The translations under genes were made by a program, and so were the position numbers. Below, piece after piece: positions 52,668 to 58,159 of a DNA stretch of 64,000 nucleotides (position 1 is the first letter of the stretch; each line of letters opens with the position of its first letter). The notes beneath the pieces are model-generated. The model worked only from the letters and a program-made list of their open reading frames with translations. It searched no databases and was not told the origin of the DNA. The stretch lies in the IMG/VR virus record IMGVR_UViG_3300011115_000925, positions 38,965-102,964 of that record; one strand, written 5' to 3'. The DNA comes from a virus.

Positions 52668-52744
52668 TGGTACCACCTGAGAGATTCGAACTCCCAACCC
52701 CCGGATTCGTAATCCAGTGCTCTATCCAATTGAGCCAAGGCGGT
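52668..52744 (-). tRNA. tRNA-Arg(ACG)
   Basis: Loop TTACGAA; A34 would be deaminated to inosine by host TadA. Acceptor ACCGCCT/AGGTGGT, encoded CCA. Confidence 0.92.
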
Positions 52745-52793
52745 AAAAAACTGTCCAGGGACGAAGCCGTCAAAGGGCTGTATGGACTTGACT

Positions 52794-52871
52794 TGGAGTA
52801 GCGGGTGAGATTTGAACTCACGGTTTTTGGGATTTGCAATCCCATGCATTGGGCCACTCTGCCACCGCTAC
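52794..52871 (-). tRNA. tRNA-Cys(GCA)
   Basis: Loop TTGCAAA, acceptor GTAGCGG/CCGCTAC, T-arm TTCAAAT, encoded CCA. Confidence 0.92.
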
Positions 52872-52878
52872 ATGTTGT

Positions 52879-52954
52879 TGGTGCAACCTGTAGGAATCGA
52901 ACCTACTTCAACGGCTCTTCAGGCCGCCGCTATGACCACATCAGCTAAAGTTGC
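52879..52954 (-). tRNA. tRNA-Phe(GAA)
   Basis: Loop CTGAAGA, acceptor GCAACTT/AGGTTGC, T-arm TTCGATT, encoded CCA. Confidence 0.93.
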
Positions 52955-52955
52955 T

Positions 52956-53029
52956 TGGCAGGGACACTAGGGATCGAACCTAGGCTAACAGAGTCAAAGT
53001 CTGTTGTGCTACCATTACACAATGTCCCA
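52956..53029 (-). tRNA. tRNA-Gln(TTG)
   Basis: Loop CTTTGAC, acceptor TGGGACA/TGTCCCT with weak 1-72 pair as in tRNA-Gln, T-arm TTCGATC, encoded CCA. Confidence 0.91.
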
Positions 53030-53036
53030 ACAAAAC

Positions 53037-53112
53037 TGGTGGAGGATAACGGATTCGAACCGTTTGCTCCTGGTTGCAAACCAGGTGTGTTAGCCAAGTA
53101 TACCAATCCCCC
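53037..53112 (-). tRNA. tRNA-Ala(TGC)
   Basis: Loop TTTGCAA, acceptor GGGGGAT/ATCCTCC, T-arm TTCGAAT, encoded CCA. Confidence 0.92.
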
Positions 53113-53216
53113 GAAAAAAACACAACATAGACGCTCTGCTACTGGGCAGACTAGGATTACGCCTTCTATGTTGTTTTGTATAGAGGTGCCGTAATCGAAG
53201 CTCTCTATACAATAAC
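53113..53216 (-). ncRNA. two hairpins with complementary loops between tRNA-Tyr and tRNA-Ala
   Basis: Stem 1: ACAACATAGA/TCTATGTTGT (53122-53131, 53165-53174). Stem 2: TGTATAGAG/CTCTATACA (53177-53185, 53203-53211). Loop of stem 1 has GATTACG, loop of stem 2 has CGTAATC, able to kiss. Stem 1 is followed by a T-run on the minus strand and may also terminate. Confidence 0.65.
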
Positions 53217-53300
53217 TGGTGGAGACAGATGGATTCGAACCACCGCGCTATTAAGAACAGATTTACAGTCTGTCGCAATCGACCACTCTGCCATGTCTCC
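53217..53300 (-). tRNA. tRNA-Tyr(GTA)
   Basis: Loop CTGTAAA, acceptor GGAGACA/TGTCTCC, T-arm TTCGAAT, long variable arm, encoded CCA. Confidence 0.93.
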
Positions 53301-53309
53301 AAAATTGTT

Positions 53310-53407
53310 ACACACTCTTGCGAATGTGTGTATTAAAACAGACTGTATGCTGTGGGAATAACATTTCTGTCAAGCGACCAGCAACGGATACGCAATCTGT
53401 TTTAATA
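53310..53407 (-). ncRNA. structured segment with a CGCAAG hairpin and a 12-bp closing stem
   Basis: 53310-53331: ACACAC/GTGTGT around a loop with CGCAAG, the same core as in the 1.1-kb RNA. 53331-53342 and 53396-53407: TATTAAAACAGA/TCTGTTTTAATA. No tRNA or frame seen; nothing clear in 53408-53525. Confidence 0.55.
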
Positions 53408-53525
53408 CGCTCGGATTTTTTTATGTACAAGAACATAAGCCATCCCCGAGGCCGCCCGTTTGCCCATGTTTTAAGTGCAGGCTAGGTCCACGTTACCTAT
53501 TCACACTATTCAACTCTACAAAATG

Positions 53526-53554
53526 AAAAACCCCGGAGTTTTTAGTTCCGGGGT
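53526..53554 (-). terminator. terminator of the 53.7-kb small transcript
   Basis: ACCCCGGA/TCCGGGGT stem (53530-53537, 53547-53554), followed by TTTTTC on the minus strand. Confidence 0.85.
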
Positions 53555-53579
53555 CCTTTTGGGTATGTCTTGATACTTG

Positions 53580-53705
53580 TTACAGTATATGACTCCTCAA
53601 GGACCCGCGGGCTCCTGGAAATGTATTCACGCGACCATAGCCACGCGCCCAGGTACTTGCCTGATGCATGGGTTTAATCAACAGTGAACAGATTTGCGTT
53701 TTCAT
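53580..53705 (-). CDS. 41-aa leaderless ORF, or part of a 180-nt small RNA
   Basis: Starts MKTQICSLLIKPMHQASTWA. The ATG is 7 nt after the -10 box of the promoter at 53713-53741, and the transcript ends at the terminator at 53526-53554, so the unit is about 180 nt. No homologue recognised; it may act as RNA instead. Confidence 0.4.
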   Translation of the reverse strand: MKTQICSLLIKPMHQASTWARGYGRVNTFPGARGSLRSHIL

Positions 53706-53712
53706 AGTATCA

Positions 53713-53741
53713 ATTATACGTTATATATCTTAAGAAGTCAA
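53713..53741 (-). promoter_or_regulatory. sigma70-like promoter, TTGACT-17-TATAAT
   Basis: -35 at 53736-53741, -10 at 53713-53718; drives the 180-nt unit. Confidence 0.82.
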
Positions 53742-53786
53742 CCTCTTAAAATATCTTGTGTTGTATTTATACAACACAGGTTAAAA

Positions 53787-53865
53787 TGGATGCGGAGGAT
53801 GGATTTGAACCACCGATCTGAAGCTTATGAGACTTCCGGGGACGACCGAACTCCCCCACTCCGCT
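53787..53865 (-). tRNA. tRNA-Met(CAT), position 1-72 unpaired
   Basis: Loop CTCATAA, acceptor AGCGGAG/CTCCGCA with an A1-A72 mismatch, T-arm TTCAAAT, encoded CCA. The 1-72 mismatch recalls initiator tRNA, but the anticodon stem lacks the GGG/CCC initiator signature. Confidence 0.8.
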
Positions 53866-53879
53866 GCATGTATTTATCT

Positions 53880-53908
53880 AGTATAACACCATTGTTTTTA
53901 GTGGTCAA
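53880..53908 (-). promoter_or_regulatory. sigma70-like promoter, TTGACC-17-TATACT
   Basis: -35 at 53903-53908, -10 at 53880-53885, between tRNA-Ser(TGA) and tRNA-Met. Confidence 0.83.
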
Positions 53909-53924
53909 CTGATTTTGGTAAAAT

Positions 53925-54016
53925 TGGCGGAAGACGGAGGAGTCGAACCCCATCCCTGTTAAGAGAACCTGGTTTTCAAGGCCAGTCGCAGGACCATCCC
54001 CGCTGCATCATCTTCC
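53925..54016 (-). tRNA. tRNA-Ser(TGA)
   Basis: Loop CTTGAAA, long variable arm, acceptor GGAAGAT/GTCTTCC, encoded CCA. Confidence 0.87.
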
Positions 54017-54021
54017 TGAAT

Positions 54022-54106
54022 TGGTACGAGTGGCCGGACTCGAACCGGCACGCCATTACGACCTCAGATTTTAAGTCTGATGCGGCTACCATTACGCCAC
54101 ACTCGC
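54022..54106 (-). tRNA. tRNA-Leu(TAA)
   Basis: Loop CTTAAAA, long variable arm, acceptor GCGAGTG/CACTCGT, T-arm TTCGAGT, encoded CCA. Confidence 0.91.
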
Positions 54107-54115
54107 TTTTTTGAT

Positions 54116-54191
54116 TGGTGCCCCAGGGGAGACTCGAACTCCCAGAATTTGGTTTCTAAGACCAACATGGCTACCGTTACATCACCGGGGC
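54116..54191 (-). tRNA. tRNA-Leu(TAG), short variable arm
   Basis: Loop CTTAGAA, acceptor GCCCCGG/CTGGGGC, T-arm TTCGAGT, encoded CCA. Only 5 nt of variable loop, like tRNA-Leu(CAA) and unlike tRNA-Leu(TAA) in the same array. Confidence 0.85.
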
Positions 54192-54201
54192 TGATATTGA
54201 A

Positions 54202-54418
54202 TTTGCAAGTAGTAGCACCACACTATTGCTACCATTCCCCCGAATTAACAAGCTCGAGCGGGGTTCGGTACGTCACTTGGGATACAGGTCCAGTACAGTC
54301 TCCGTTGCAGACCTCCGCAGTTGCCCGCGGGTGGGAGTTGAACCCATTAACCTTCTACTATAAAGTACCTTCGAAGAATACAGTATAGCGTGACTTTCTC
54401 TTGCTGACACTTACAAAA
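54202..54418 (-). ncRNA. structured RNA element R1, closed by a TTTGCAAGT/ACTTACAAA stem
   Basis: Shares its ends with R2 (55240-55418) and a GTAGCA/TGCTAC hairpin. Contains a T-arm-like TTCAACT segment (about 54331-54345) but no complete tRNA. Function unknown. Confidence 0.55.
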
Positions 54419-54419
54419 C

Positions 54420-54511
54420 TGGGCCTCTGAGAGTGGAATTGAACCACCAAGGTTTTTGGAACCTTTTTGACCTACTAGTAAGGACGACTTTACCGATTCG
54501 TCTACTCAGAG
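54420..54511 (-). pseudogene. degenerate class-II tRNA-like sequence
   Basis: Acceptor CTCTGAG/CTCAGAG, D arm GAC/GTC, variable arm AAGGTT/AACCTT and T-arm TTCAATT are present, but the anticodon stem is short and loop TACTAGT could be read as CTA or ACT. The 3' end reads GCCCA rather than NCCA. Confidence 0.5.
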
Positions 54512-54517
54512 ATAACT

Positions 54518-54590
54518 TGGTGTGTGGGGGTGGGTTCGCTCACCCTTTCACTGACATACATCAGCACCGTCACTAATCCGGCTCTCACAC
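54518..54590 (-). pseudogene. degenerate tRNA-like sequence (Tyr-like GTA)
   Basis: Acceptor GTGTGAG/CCCACAC with a mismatch; anticodon stem GCTGA/TCAGT with a 6-nt loop TGTATG; 8-nt T-loop AGCGAACC. Encoded CCA retained. Confidence 0.5.
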
Positions 54591-54596
54591 ATAAAA

Positions 54597-54639
54597 GGTG
54601 GATAACAGATGCCGTAGCATCCGCTTCTCCATAACTTGG
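54597..54639 (-). repeat. 43-nt UNCG-loop hairpin repeat, copy 1
   Basis: Minus-strand hairpin GATGC-TACG-GCATC. Copy 2 at 55423-55465 differs at two positions that keep the stem (GGTGC-TGCG-GCATC). Confidence 0.75.
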
Positions 54640-54711
54640 CGGTCTCAAGGGGTAACGATCCCCTTCTTCAACAGTGACAGTGTTGTGTGCGTCCATGAAC
54701 ACTTTGAGACC
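54637..54711 (-). tRNA. tRNA-Asp(GTC), unusual T-loop
   Basis: Loop CTGTCAC, acceptor GGTCTCA/TGAGACC, G73 and CCA. T-loop starts A54 (ATCGTTA). Confidence 0.83.
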
Positions 54712-54905
54712 AAATAAGGACAAGCTACTGGTTTCCACACCAGCCCTTGATTGAGCGGTTACTCTGTCCATCTTTTTTATCTGGTATCTGTGTGCAGAAA
54801 GATAACTGCCTATCAGATTCAGGATTGCTCCGCTAACGGTCTTCTGCCACCGGACCTCTATCGCTAGTCAAACGCTACTTTAACGAAAGTAGTAACGGGA
54901 TTCTT
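54712..54905 (-). other. intergenic, hairpins but no gene seen
   Basis: A GGACA/TGTCC-closed stem (about 54717-54773) and a CTACTTT/AAAGTAG hairpin near 54880. No tRNA or frame found. Confidence 0.4.
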
Positions 54906-55020
54906 ACCATATAGGAACACACTACGTATCTTAGTCACGTGTAGTTTTGGAGGGCTACACTACAGACCCAAATAGTTAGACCGCGAATCTAACCCAACCT
55001 GGAGTATGTTCTTATATGGC
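54906..55020 (-). repeat. inverted-repeat RNA element C (115 nt)
   Basis: ACCATATAGGAACACACT at the left end, ATGTTCTTATATGGC at the right. Inner GTGTAG/CTACAC and GTTAGA/TCTAAC hairpins. Confidence 0.75.
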
Positions 55021-55093
55021 AAACTCATTGCGGACAGGATTCGAACCTGCATCACCCACTAAGGGCATCCTAACCACTAGAAGACCGCGAGTT
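55021..55093 (-). pseudogene. degenerate tRNA-like sequence with bulged acceptor
   Basis: T-arm TTCGAAT intact. Acceptor AACTC-GCGG pairs with CCGC-AAT-GAGTT, leaving an AAT bulge. The anticodon stem gives only CCC/GGG with a 5-nt loop. Abuts element C. Confidence 0.5.
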
Positions 55094-55141
55094 CCTGAGG
55101 GCAATTACTCCCCAGCACGGATGCTACCTGCAGATAACATT

Positions 55142-55224
55142 ACCATATAGGAACACACTTTAGTAAGCCCTACGCATCCGACAAAGTTGTCACGCATCCA
55201 AAGCAAAATGTGTTTTTATATAAT
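55142..55224 (-). repeat. inverted-repeat RNA element D (83 nt)
   Basis: ACCATATAGGAACACACT on the left and ATGTGTTTTTATATAAT on the right; an inner GACAA/TTGTC hairpin. Confidence 0.7.
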
Positions 55225-55239
55225 ACCATATAAATTGAA

Positions 55240-55418
55240 TTTGTAAGTAGCAGCACCTCACTCATTGCTACCATTCTACCTGTATTTTCTGTGAAGCCGC
55301 GGACAGGATAGAGGTACGTAGTAATAGTAGCTACTTAGCAGTTGCCATGTTGCCGGACTCGAACCGTTGCCTCATAAGGTTTTCGACGCCTTACTTTCAC
55401 TACATCTACACTTACAAA
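55240..55418 (-). ncRNA. structured RNA element R2, homologue of R1
   Basis: Closed by TTTGTAAGTAG / CTACACTTACAAA, with the same GTAGCA/TGCTAC hairpin as R1 and a T-arm-like TTCGAGT segment. Function unknown. Confidence 0.6.
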
Positions 55419-55422
55419 ACTT

Positions 55423-55465
55423 GGTGGATAACAGATGCCGCAGCACCCGCTTCTCCATAACTTGG
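55423..55465 (-). repeat. 43-nt UNCG-loop hairpin repeat, copy 2
   Basis: Nearly identical to 54597-54639 (two substitutions in the hairpin). Follows the 3' end of tRNA-Glu on the minus strand. Confidence 0.75.
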
Positions 55466-55537
55466 TAGAGCATAGCGGAGTCGAACCGCTCTTAGTGGAC
55501 TGAAAACCCACTGTCCTAACCGATAGACGAATGCTCC
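55463..55537 (-). tRNA. tRNA-Glu(TTC)
   Basis: Loop TTTTCAG, acceptor GGAGCAT/ATGCTCT, T-arm TTCGACT, encoded CCA. Confidence 0.92.
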
Positions 55538-55543
55538 ATGATT

Positions 55544-55781
55544 CACTATATGAAAACACAATTATACAGGAACTTTGCTGATAAAATCTAATCTAGCTAT
55601 GATTAGACCAATCGCCGTCATTACTGCCTACCTGTTTCGTCTTCCTCATCTTCATGGCCTAAGCCACTGATTCAGCATCTTGTAAGTGGAGGAGTAGCCA
55701 GCCACGGCGGGGCTCAAACCCATAATCCTATCACTCACCTAACGATGTAGGTAACCTGTATAATTGTGTTTACATATAGTG
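55544..55781 (-). repeat. inverted-repeat RNA element E (238 nt, 27-bp arms)
   Basis: Arms 55544-55570 and 55755-55781 match at 26 of 27 positions after reverse complementing. Interior has several hairpins and a T-arm-like segment, no frame and no complete tRNA. Confidence 0.75.
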
Positions 55782-55876
55782 CTCAGAACTGAATCTGAGT
55801 ACACTATACAAAATCAAATTTTTAACGAACTTGCTGCACTGTGTCGATGCACTGTGCTGCTTTCTAACTAGTCTCT

Positions 55877-55905
55877 AGTATAACACCAAGTGCGATACTG
55901 GTCAA
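55877..55905 (-). promoter_or_regulatory. sigma70-like promoter for the tRNA/ncRNA array, TTGACC-17-TATACT
   Basis: -35 at 55900-55905, -10 at 55877-55882. Confidence 0.85.
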
Positions 55906-55973
55906 CCGGTTTTGTAAAGCCCTACAATTTGGAAGGACTTTACAAATCTTGCTGTTTTTCCCTACTTGCCGCT

Positions 55974-56002
55974 ATTGTAGCAGTTGGGCAATTAGTGGTC
56001 AA
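55974..56002 (-). promoter_or_regulatory. sigma70-like promoter, TTGACC-17-TACAAT
   Basis: -35 at 55997-56002, -10 at 55974-55979; tandem with the promoter at 55877. Confidence 0.82.
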
Positions 56003-56004
56003 CC

Positions 56005-56034
56005 ACCAAAAAAAAACCCGCCTAGTTGGCGGGT
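56005..56034 (-). terminator. terminator upstream of the tRNA array
   Basis: ACCCGCC/GGCGGGT stem, loop TAGTT, then nine T on the minus strand. Insulates the tRNA array from the operon above. Confidence 0.9.
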
Positions 56035-56056
56035 CTTTCGTGAAATTTGTGTAGTA

Positions 56057-56155
56057 TCAAATATCACTAGGCCCGCTGAAGTCATAATCCAGCGCCTCAC
56101 TCGCATAGTTGAGTGAGGGTATCTCTCGGGACAGTTGGGCTTGTTGCATAATCAT
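56057..56155 (-). CDS. 32-aa leaderless small protein
   Basis: Starts MIMQQAQLSREIPSLNYASE and ends DYDFSGPSDI. The ATG starts 5 nt after the -10 box (56161-56166) and no Shine-Dalgarno is seen. Short acidic peptides like this occur in T4-like phages, but this one is not assigned. Confidence 0.6.
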   Translation of the reverse strand: MIMQQAQLSREIPSLNYASEALDYDFSGPSDI

Positions 56156-56160
56156 AGTGT

Positions 56161-56189
56161 ATTATATATGCCTATTGACAAAAAAGCAA
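56161..56189 (-). promoter_or_regulatory. sigma70-like promoter, TTGCTT-17-TATAAT
   Basis: -35 at 56184-56189, -10 at 56161-56166. Confidence 0.7.
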
Positions 56190-56277
56190 TTGTTTTCGGC
56201 AATTTTCATCAGATAATTATTTCTTCGTAATCTTCCCGACCACAACCGCATTCTGGGCAAGTGAATGTGTCACGACG

Positions 56278-56469
56278 TTAGGCCATTTTATCAATGTTTT
56301 GCCCTGGACGATTCATGCGACGATTGATTTCGATGCGATGGGCTTCTTCGACCTGGTGTTGAAATTTTGCTCGAGCAGCTTCTTGTACTTTTTCCTGATG
56401 CTGTTGGTCCACGTGTTTTACGTCTTGAAGCCTGTGCAGTTGATTGTTGTATGCTGTGTCAATTTTCAT
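56278..56469 (-). CDS. small helical protein (63 aa), followed in frame by a Cys motif after the stop
   Basis: MKIDTAYNNQLHRLQDVKHV start; helical; ends MNRPGQNIDKMA. After the TAA (56278-56280) the same frame continues with CPECGCG and ends at a TGA near 56209. Readthrough, a split gene or decay are possible. Function unknown. Confidence 0.7.
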   Translation of the reverse strand: MKIDTAYNNQLHRLQDVKHVDQQHQEKVQEAARAKFQHQVEEAHRIEINRRMNRPGQNIDKMA

Positions 56470-56480
56470 ACTGTTATTTA

Positions 56481-56726
56481 CTAATCCATTGGAACCAGTT
56501 TTTTTATATCTTTGTGACGGACCACTATGATGCGGTGAATCTTTTGTTCAAATTGAATTGGCAAATCTAAATGTATTGAGATTCGTGGGCCAGTGTTGTC
56601 AATCACAGTGTCGTTGCCCACACTGCCCACAAATGGTATTTTGTTCCAGTGGCCAAACACACGATCGCCGATCCAGTACTTGGGTCGATAGCCAATGCTG
56701 TCAAAGTATTCAGTTTGCTTGCCCAT
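56481..56726 (-). CDS. conserved hypothetical protein (81 aa)
   Basis: MGKQTEYFDSIGYRPKYWIG start; RVFGHWNKIPFVGSVGND suggests a small beta-rich fold. ATG overlaps the upstream stop (TAATG at 56726). Function unknown. Confidence 0.68.
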   Translation of the reverse strand: MGKQTEYFDSIGYRPKYWIGDRVFGHWNKIPFVGSVGNDTVIDNTGPRISIHLDLPIQFEQKIHRIIVVRHKDIKKLVPMD

Positions 56727-57133
56727 TATTTTGTTCTTTCGGCAATGTTTTTGTAGCCTGCCCAACTGGGATGAATACCATCAGGTTGTAATCTGTTGAT
56801 TTCTAAAACAGTATCTCCAAACCCAGCAGCAACTTCCCGTATACGGGCTTGTATATCAGGGTTGATAGCCGGCAATATCCAAAATACTCGTTTGGCTCTT
56901 ACTGCCAATCGTATTCTTGATATTTCTTCTAGAGTTTTTACGCCCCGATGATCATTGGATCCCAAGCTGATTATCACTGTTTCGGCCACAAGATTGTTAC
57001 CTTGATCTTGTTCTAGATATTCTTTGCGCCACTGCCAGCTGTTGATACCTCCACGAGCATGGGCCACGCATTCGGGTCTGAACTGATGTGTACCTACAGC
57101 AATGCTGTCGCCTAAAATCATACAGTCAATCAT
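56726..57133 (-). CDS. small SGNH hydrolase-like protein (135 aa)
   Basis: MIDCMILGDSIAVGTHQFRP: GDS block at residues 8-10; ISLGSNDHRG gives G-x-N-D; LQPDGIHPSWAGYKNIA supplies the D-x-x-H pair. Only about 135 aa, minimal for this fold. The longer in-frame extension is not needed. Fifth SGNH-like gene. Confidence 0.75.
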   Translation of the reverse strand: MIDCMILGDSIAVGTHQFRPECVAHARGGINSWQWRKEYLEQDQGNNLVAETVIISLGSNDHRGVKTLEEISRIRLAVRAKRVFWILPAINPDIQARIREVAAGFGDTVLEINRLQPDGIHPSWAGYKNIAERTK

Positions 57134-57155
57134 GTTGAGTTGTCCTTTAATACTT

Positions 57156-57184
57156 ATTATAAACAAAAAAGGTTGCCTAAGCAA
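57156..57184 (-). promoter_or_regulatory. sigma70-like promoter, TTGCTT-17-TATAAT
   Basis: -35 at 57179-57184, -10 at 57156-57161, upstream of the small SGNH gene, overlapping a terminator hairpin. Confidence 0.65.
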
Positions 57185-57190
57185 CCTTTC
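57163..57190 (-). terminator. terminator hairpin overlapping a stop codon
   Basis: AAAGGTTGC/GCAACCTTT stem with the stop codon in the loop, followed by T-run on the minus strand. Confidence 0.82.
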
Positions 57191-57431
57191 TGGTCAAGAC
57201 CTGCAATGCCTTGGCTCGGGCCACAGCCAGTCTAACTAACACATGGTCAGACAATTCATCTTGATCGTGGTCATGACATTGATCATTGCATGGTATTAGA
57301 CTGGGACGACGATATGCCACATGAAGATCAATATCGTTATATCCATCATCGTCGCTGTCGTCTATTTCGTCTGGATTACTTCTTTGCAGGCTCAGCTGTT
57401 TTTGTTTCGACCTTGGCAGCAGGTGCTTCAC
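57177..57431 (-). CDS. small acidic protein with GTG start (84 aa)
   Basis: The only in-frame start is the GTG at 57431, inside the upstream gene; residues 20-30 are Asp-rich (EIDDSDDDGYNDIDLHV) and the C-terminus is basic. Overlaps the secreted-protein gene by 56 nt. Probably real, but the start is doubtful. Confidence 0.5.
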   Translation of the reverse strand: MKHLLPRSKQKQLSLQRSNPDEIDDSDDDGYNDIDLHVAYRRPSLIPCNDQCHDHDQDELSDHVLVRLAVARAKALQVLTRKVA

Positions 57432-57606
57432 TTTTGACAGGCGTTGCCTTGGCTTCTACCTTGCAAGTCTTGTCTTTAGCAGGATCACATTTTGCAGCAG
57501 CAGCAGGTGCAGCGGCACTGGCAGCAGGTGCGGCAGTCTTGGCAGGCTCGGTGGCAAAAGCAGCAGTTGCTACCAAAGTAGCGATAACAGTAGCGATGGT
57601 TTTCAT
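57376..57606 (-). CDS. secreted Ala/Lys-rich protein (76 aa)
   Basis: MKTIATVIATLVATAAFATE is a Sec signal peptide (cleavage about after A-F-A). Mature part is Ala/Pro/Lys-rich low complexity with one C-D-P-A-K-D-K-T-C pair. Shine-Dalgarno AAAGGAAC. Could coat or modify the cell envelope; function unknown. Confidence 0.72.
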   Translation of the reverse strand: MKTIATVIATLVATAAFATEPAKTAAPAASAAAPAAAAKCDPAKDKTCKVEAKATPVKSEAPAAKVETKTAEPAKK

Positions 57607-57768
57607 TTAGAGTTCCTTTAGGTTAATGAAATTTATGCCGGACATTGTCAGTTCGACGACATGGTGTACTGCGCCTCTCATCACAATTGGATTGTCTCCA
57701 ATCATAACTGGTGGGAAAATACTGTTCCTGAAACGGTTCGGTTTTATCCGCTTTTGTTTCATAGTCAT
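57607..57768 (-). CDS. small conserved protein (53 aa)
   Basis: MTMKQKRIKPNRFRNSIFPP start; PVMIGDNPIVMRGAVHHVVEL middle. Its stop is followed at once by the ATG of the secreted protein. No Shine-Dalgarno is obvious. Function unknown. Confidence 0.55.
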   Translation of the reverse strand: MTMKQKRIKPNRFRNSIFPPVMIGDNPIVMRGAVHHVVELTMSGINFINLKEL

Positions 57769-57832
57769 CAAGTTGTTTTTTGTCTTGCATACATATATAA
57801 CGCGGTAGCCCAGCATCACGTTGACACAAGCC

Positions 57833-57857
57833 AAAAAGAAACCCGCCAAAGCGGGTT
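57833..57857 (-). terminator. terminator of the tmRNA
   Basis: AACCCGC/GCGGGTT stem (57840-57846, 57851-57857) with CAAA loop and minus-strand T-run. Confidence 0.88.
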
Positions 57858-57859
57858 CT

Positions 57860-58155
57860 GAATTTCTGTTACGAGGTATGTCTTACCCTAAGCGGCGTTT
57901 AGGCTGCTAATGCGAACAGTTCGTCGTTTGCGTTTATAGATTTTCTTCTTTTTACAAGGTTGCTCTTGTGCTGTCCACTCTGTTACTCTTTACTCTGTCG
58001 AAACCAGGGCAGGCCCATCAAAAGAACTATCGACTAACATTCCCCCACATACTGCATTTCTGGTGTGGCTAATGCAAAAGTTCTTTTGGTGGACCTGGCG
58101 GGAGTCGAACCCGCGTCCAGAACACTTTTCTCTTTGCTTCATACAGCAATAACTT
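57860..58155 (-). ncRNA. ssrA: circularly permuted (two-piece) tmRNA, tag ANDELFALAA
   Basis: On the minus strand the acceptor piece (T-arm GCGGG-TTCGACT-CCCGC, acceptor CAGGTCC, A, CCA at 58087) comes first, then a 70-nt intervening segment with AAAAGAACT/AGTTCTTTT pairing, then the coding piece starting GGGCCTG (58016). GGGCCTG pairs with CAGGTCC to form the acceptor stem. The tag frame runs 57931-57902 (ANDELFALAA), stop 57899-57901. The 5' end of the acceptor piece is approximate. Confidence 0.93.
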
Positions 58156-58159
58156 TTAT

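Noticed and set aside
50180-55800. Insertion sequence or transposon with terminal inverted repeats
   Set aside because: No transposase is present and the inverted arms fold as RNA hairpins inside the tRNA array.
56278-56280. Reassigned TAA stop codon
   Set aside because: Many other genes here end in TAA normally, so a genome-wide recoding is not supported.
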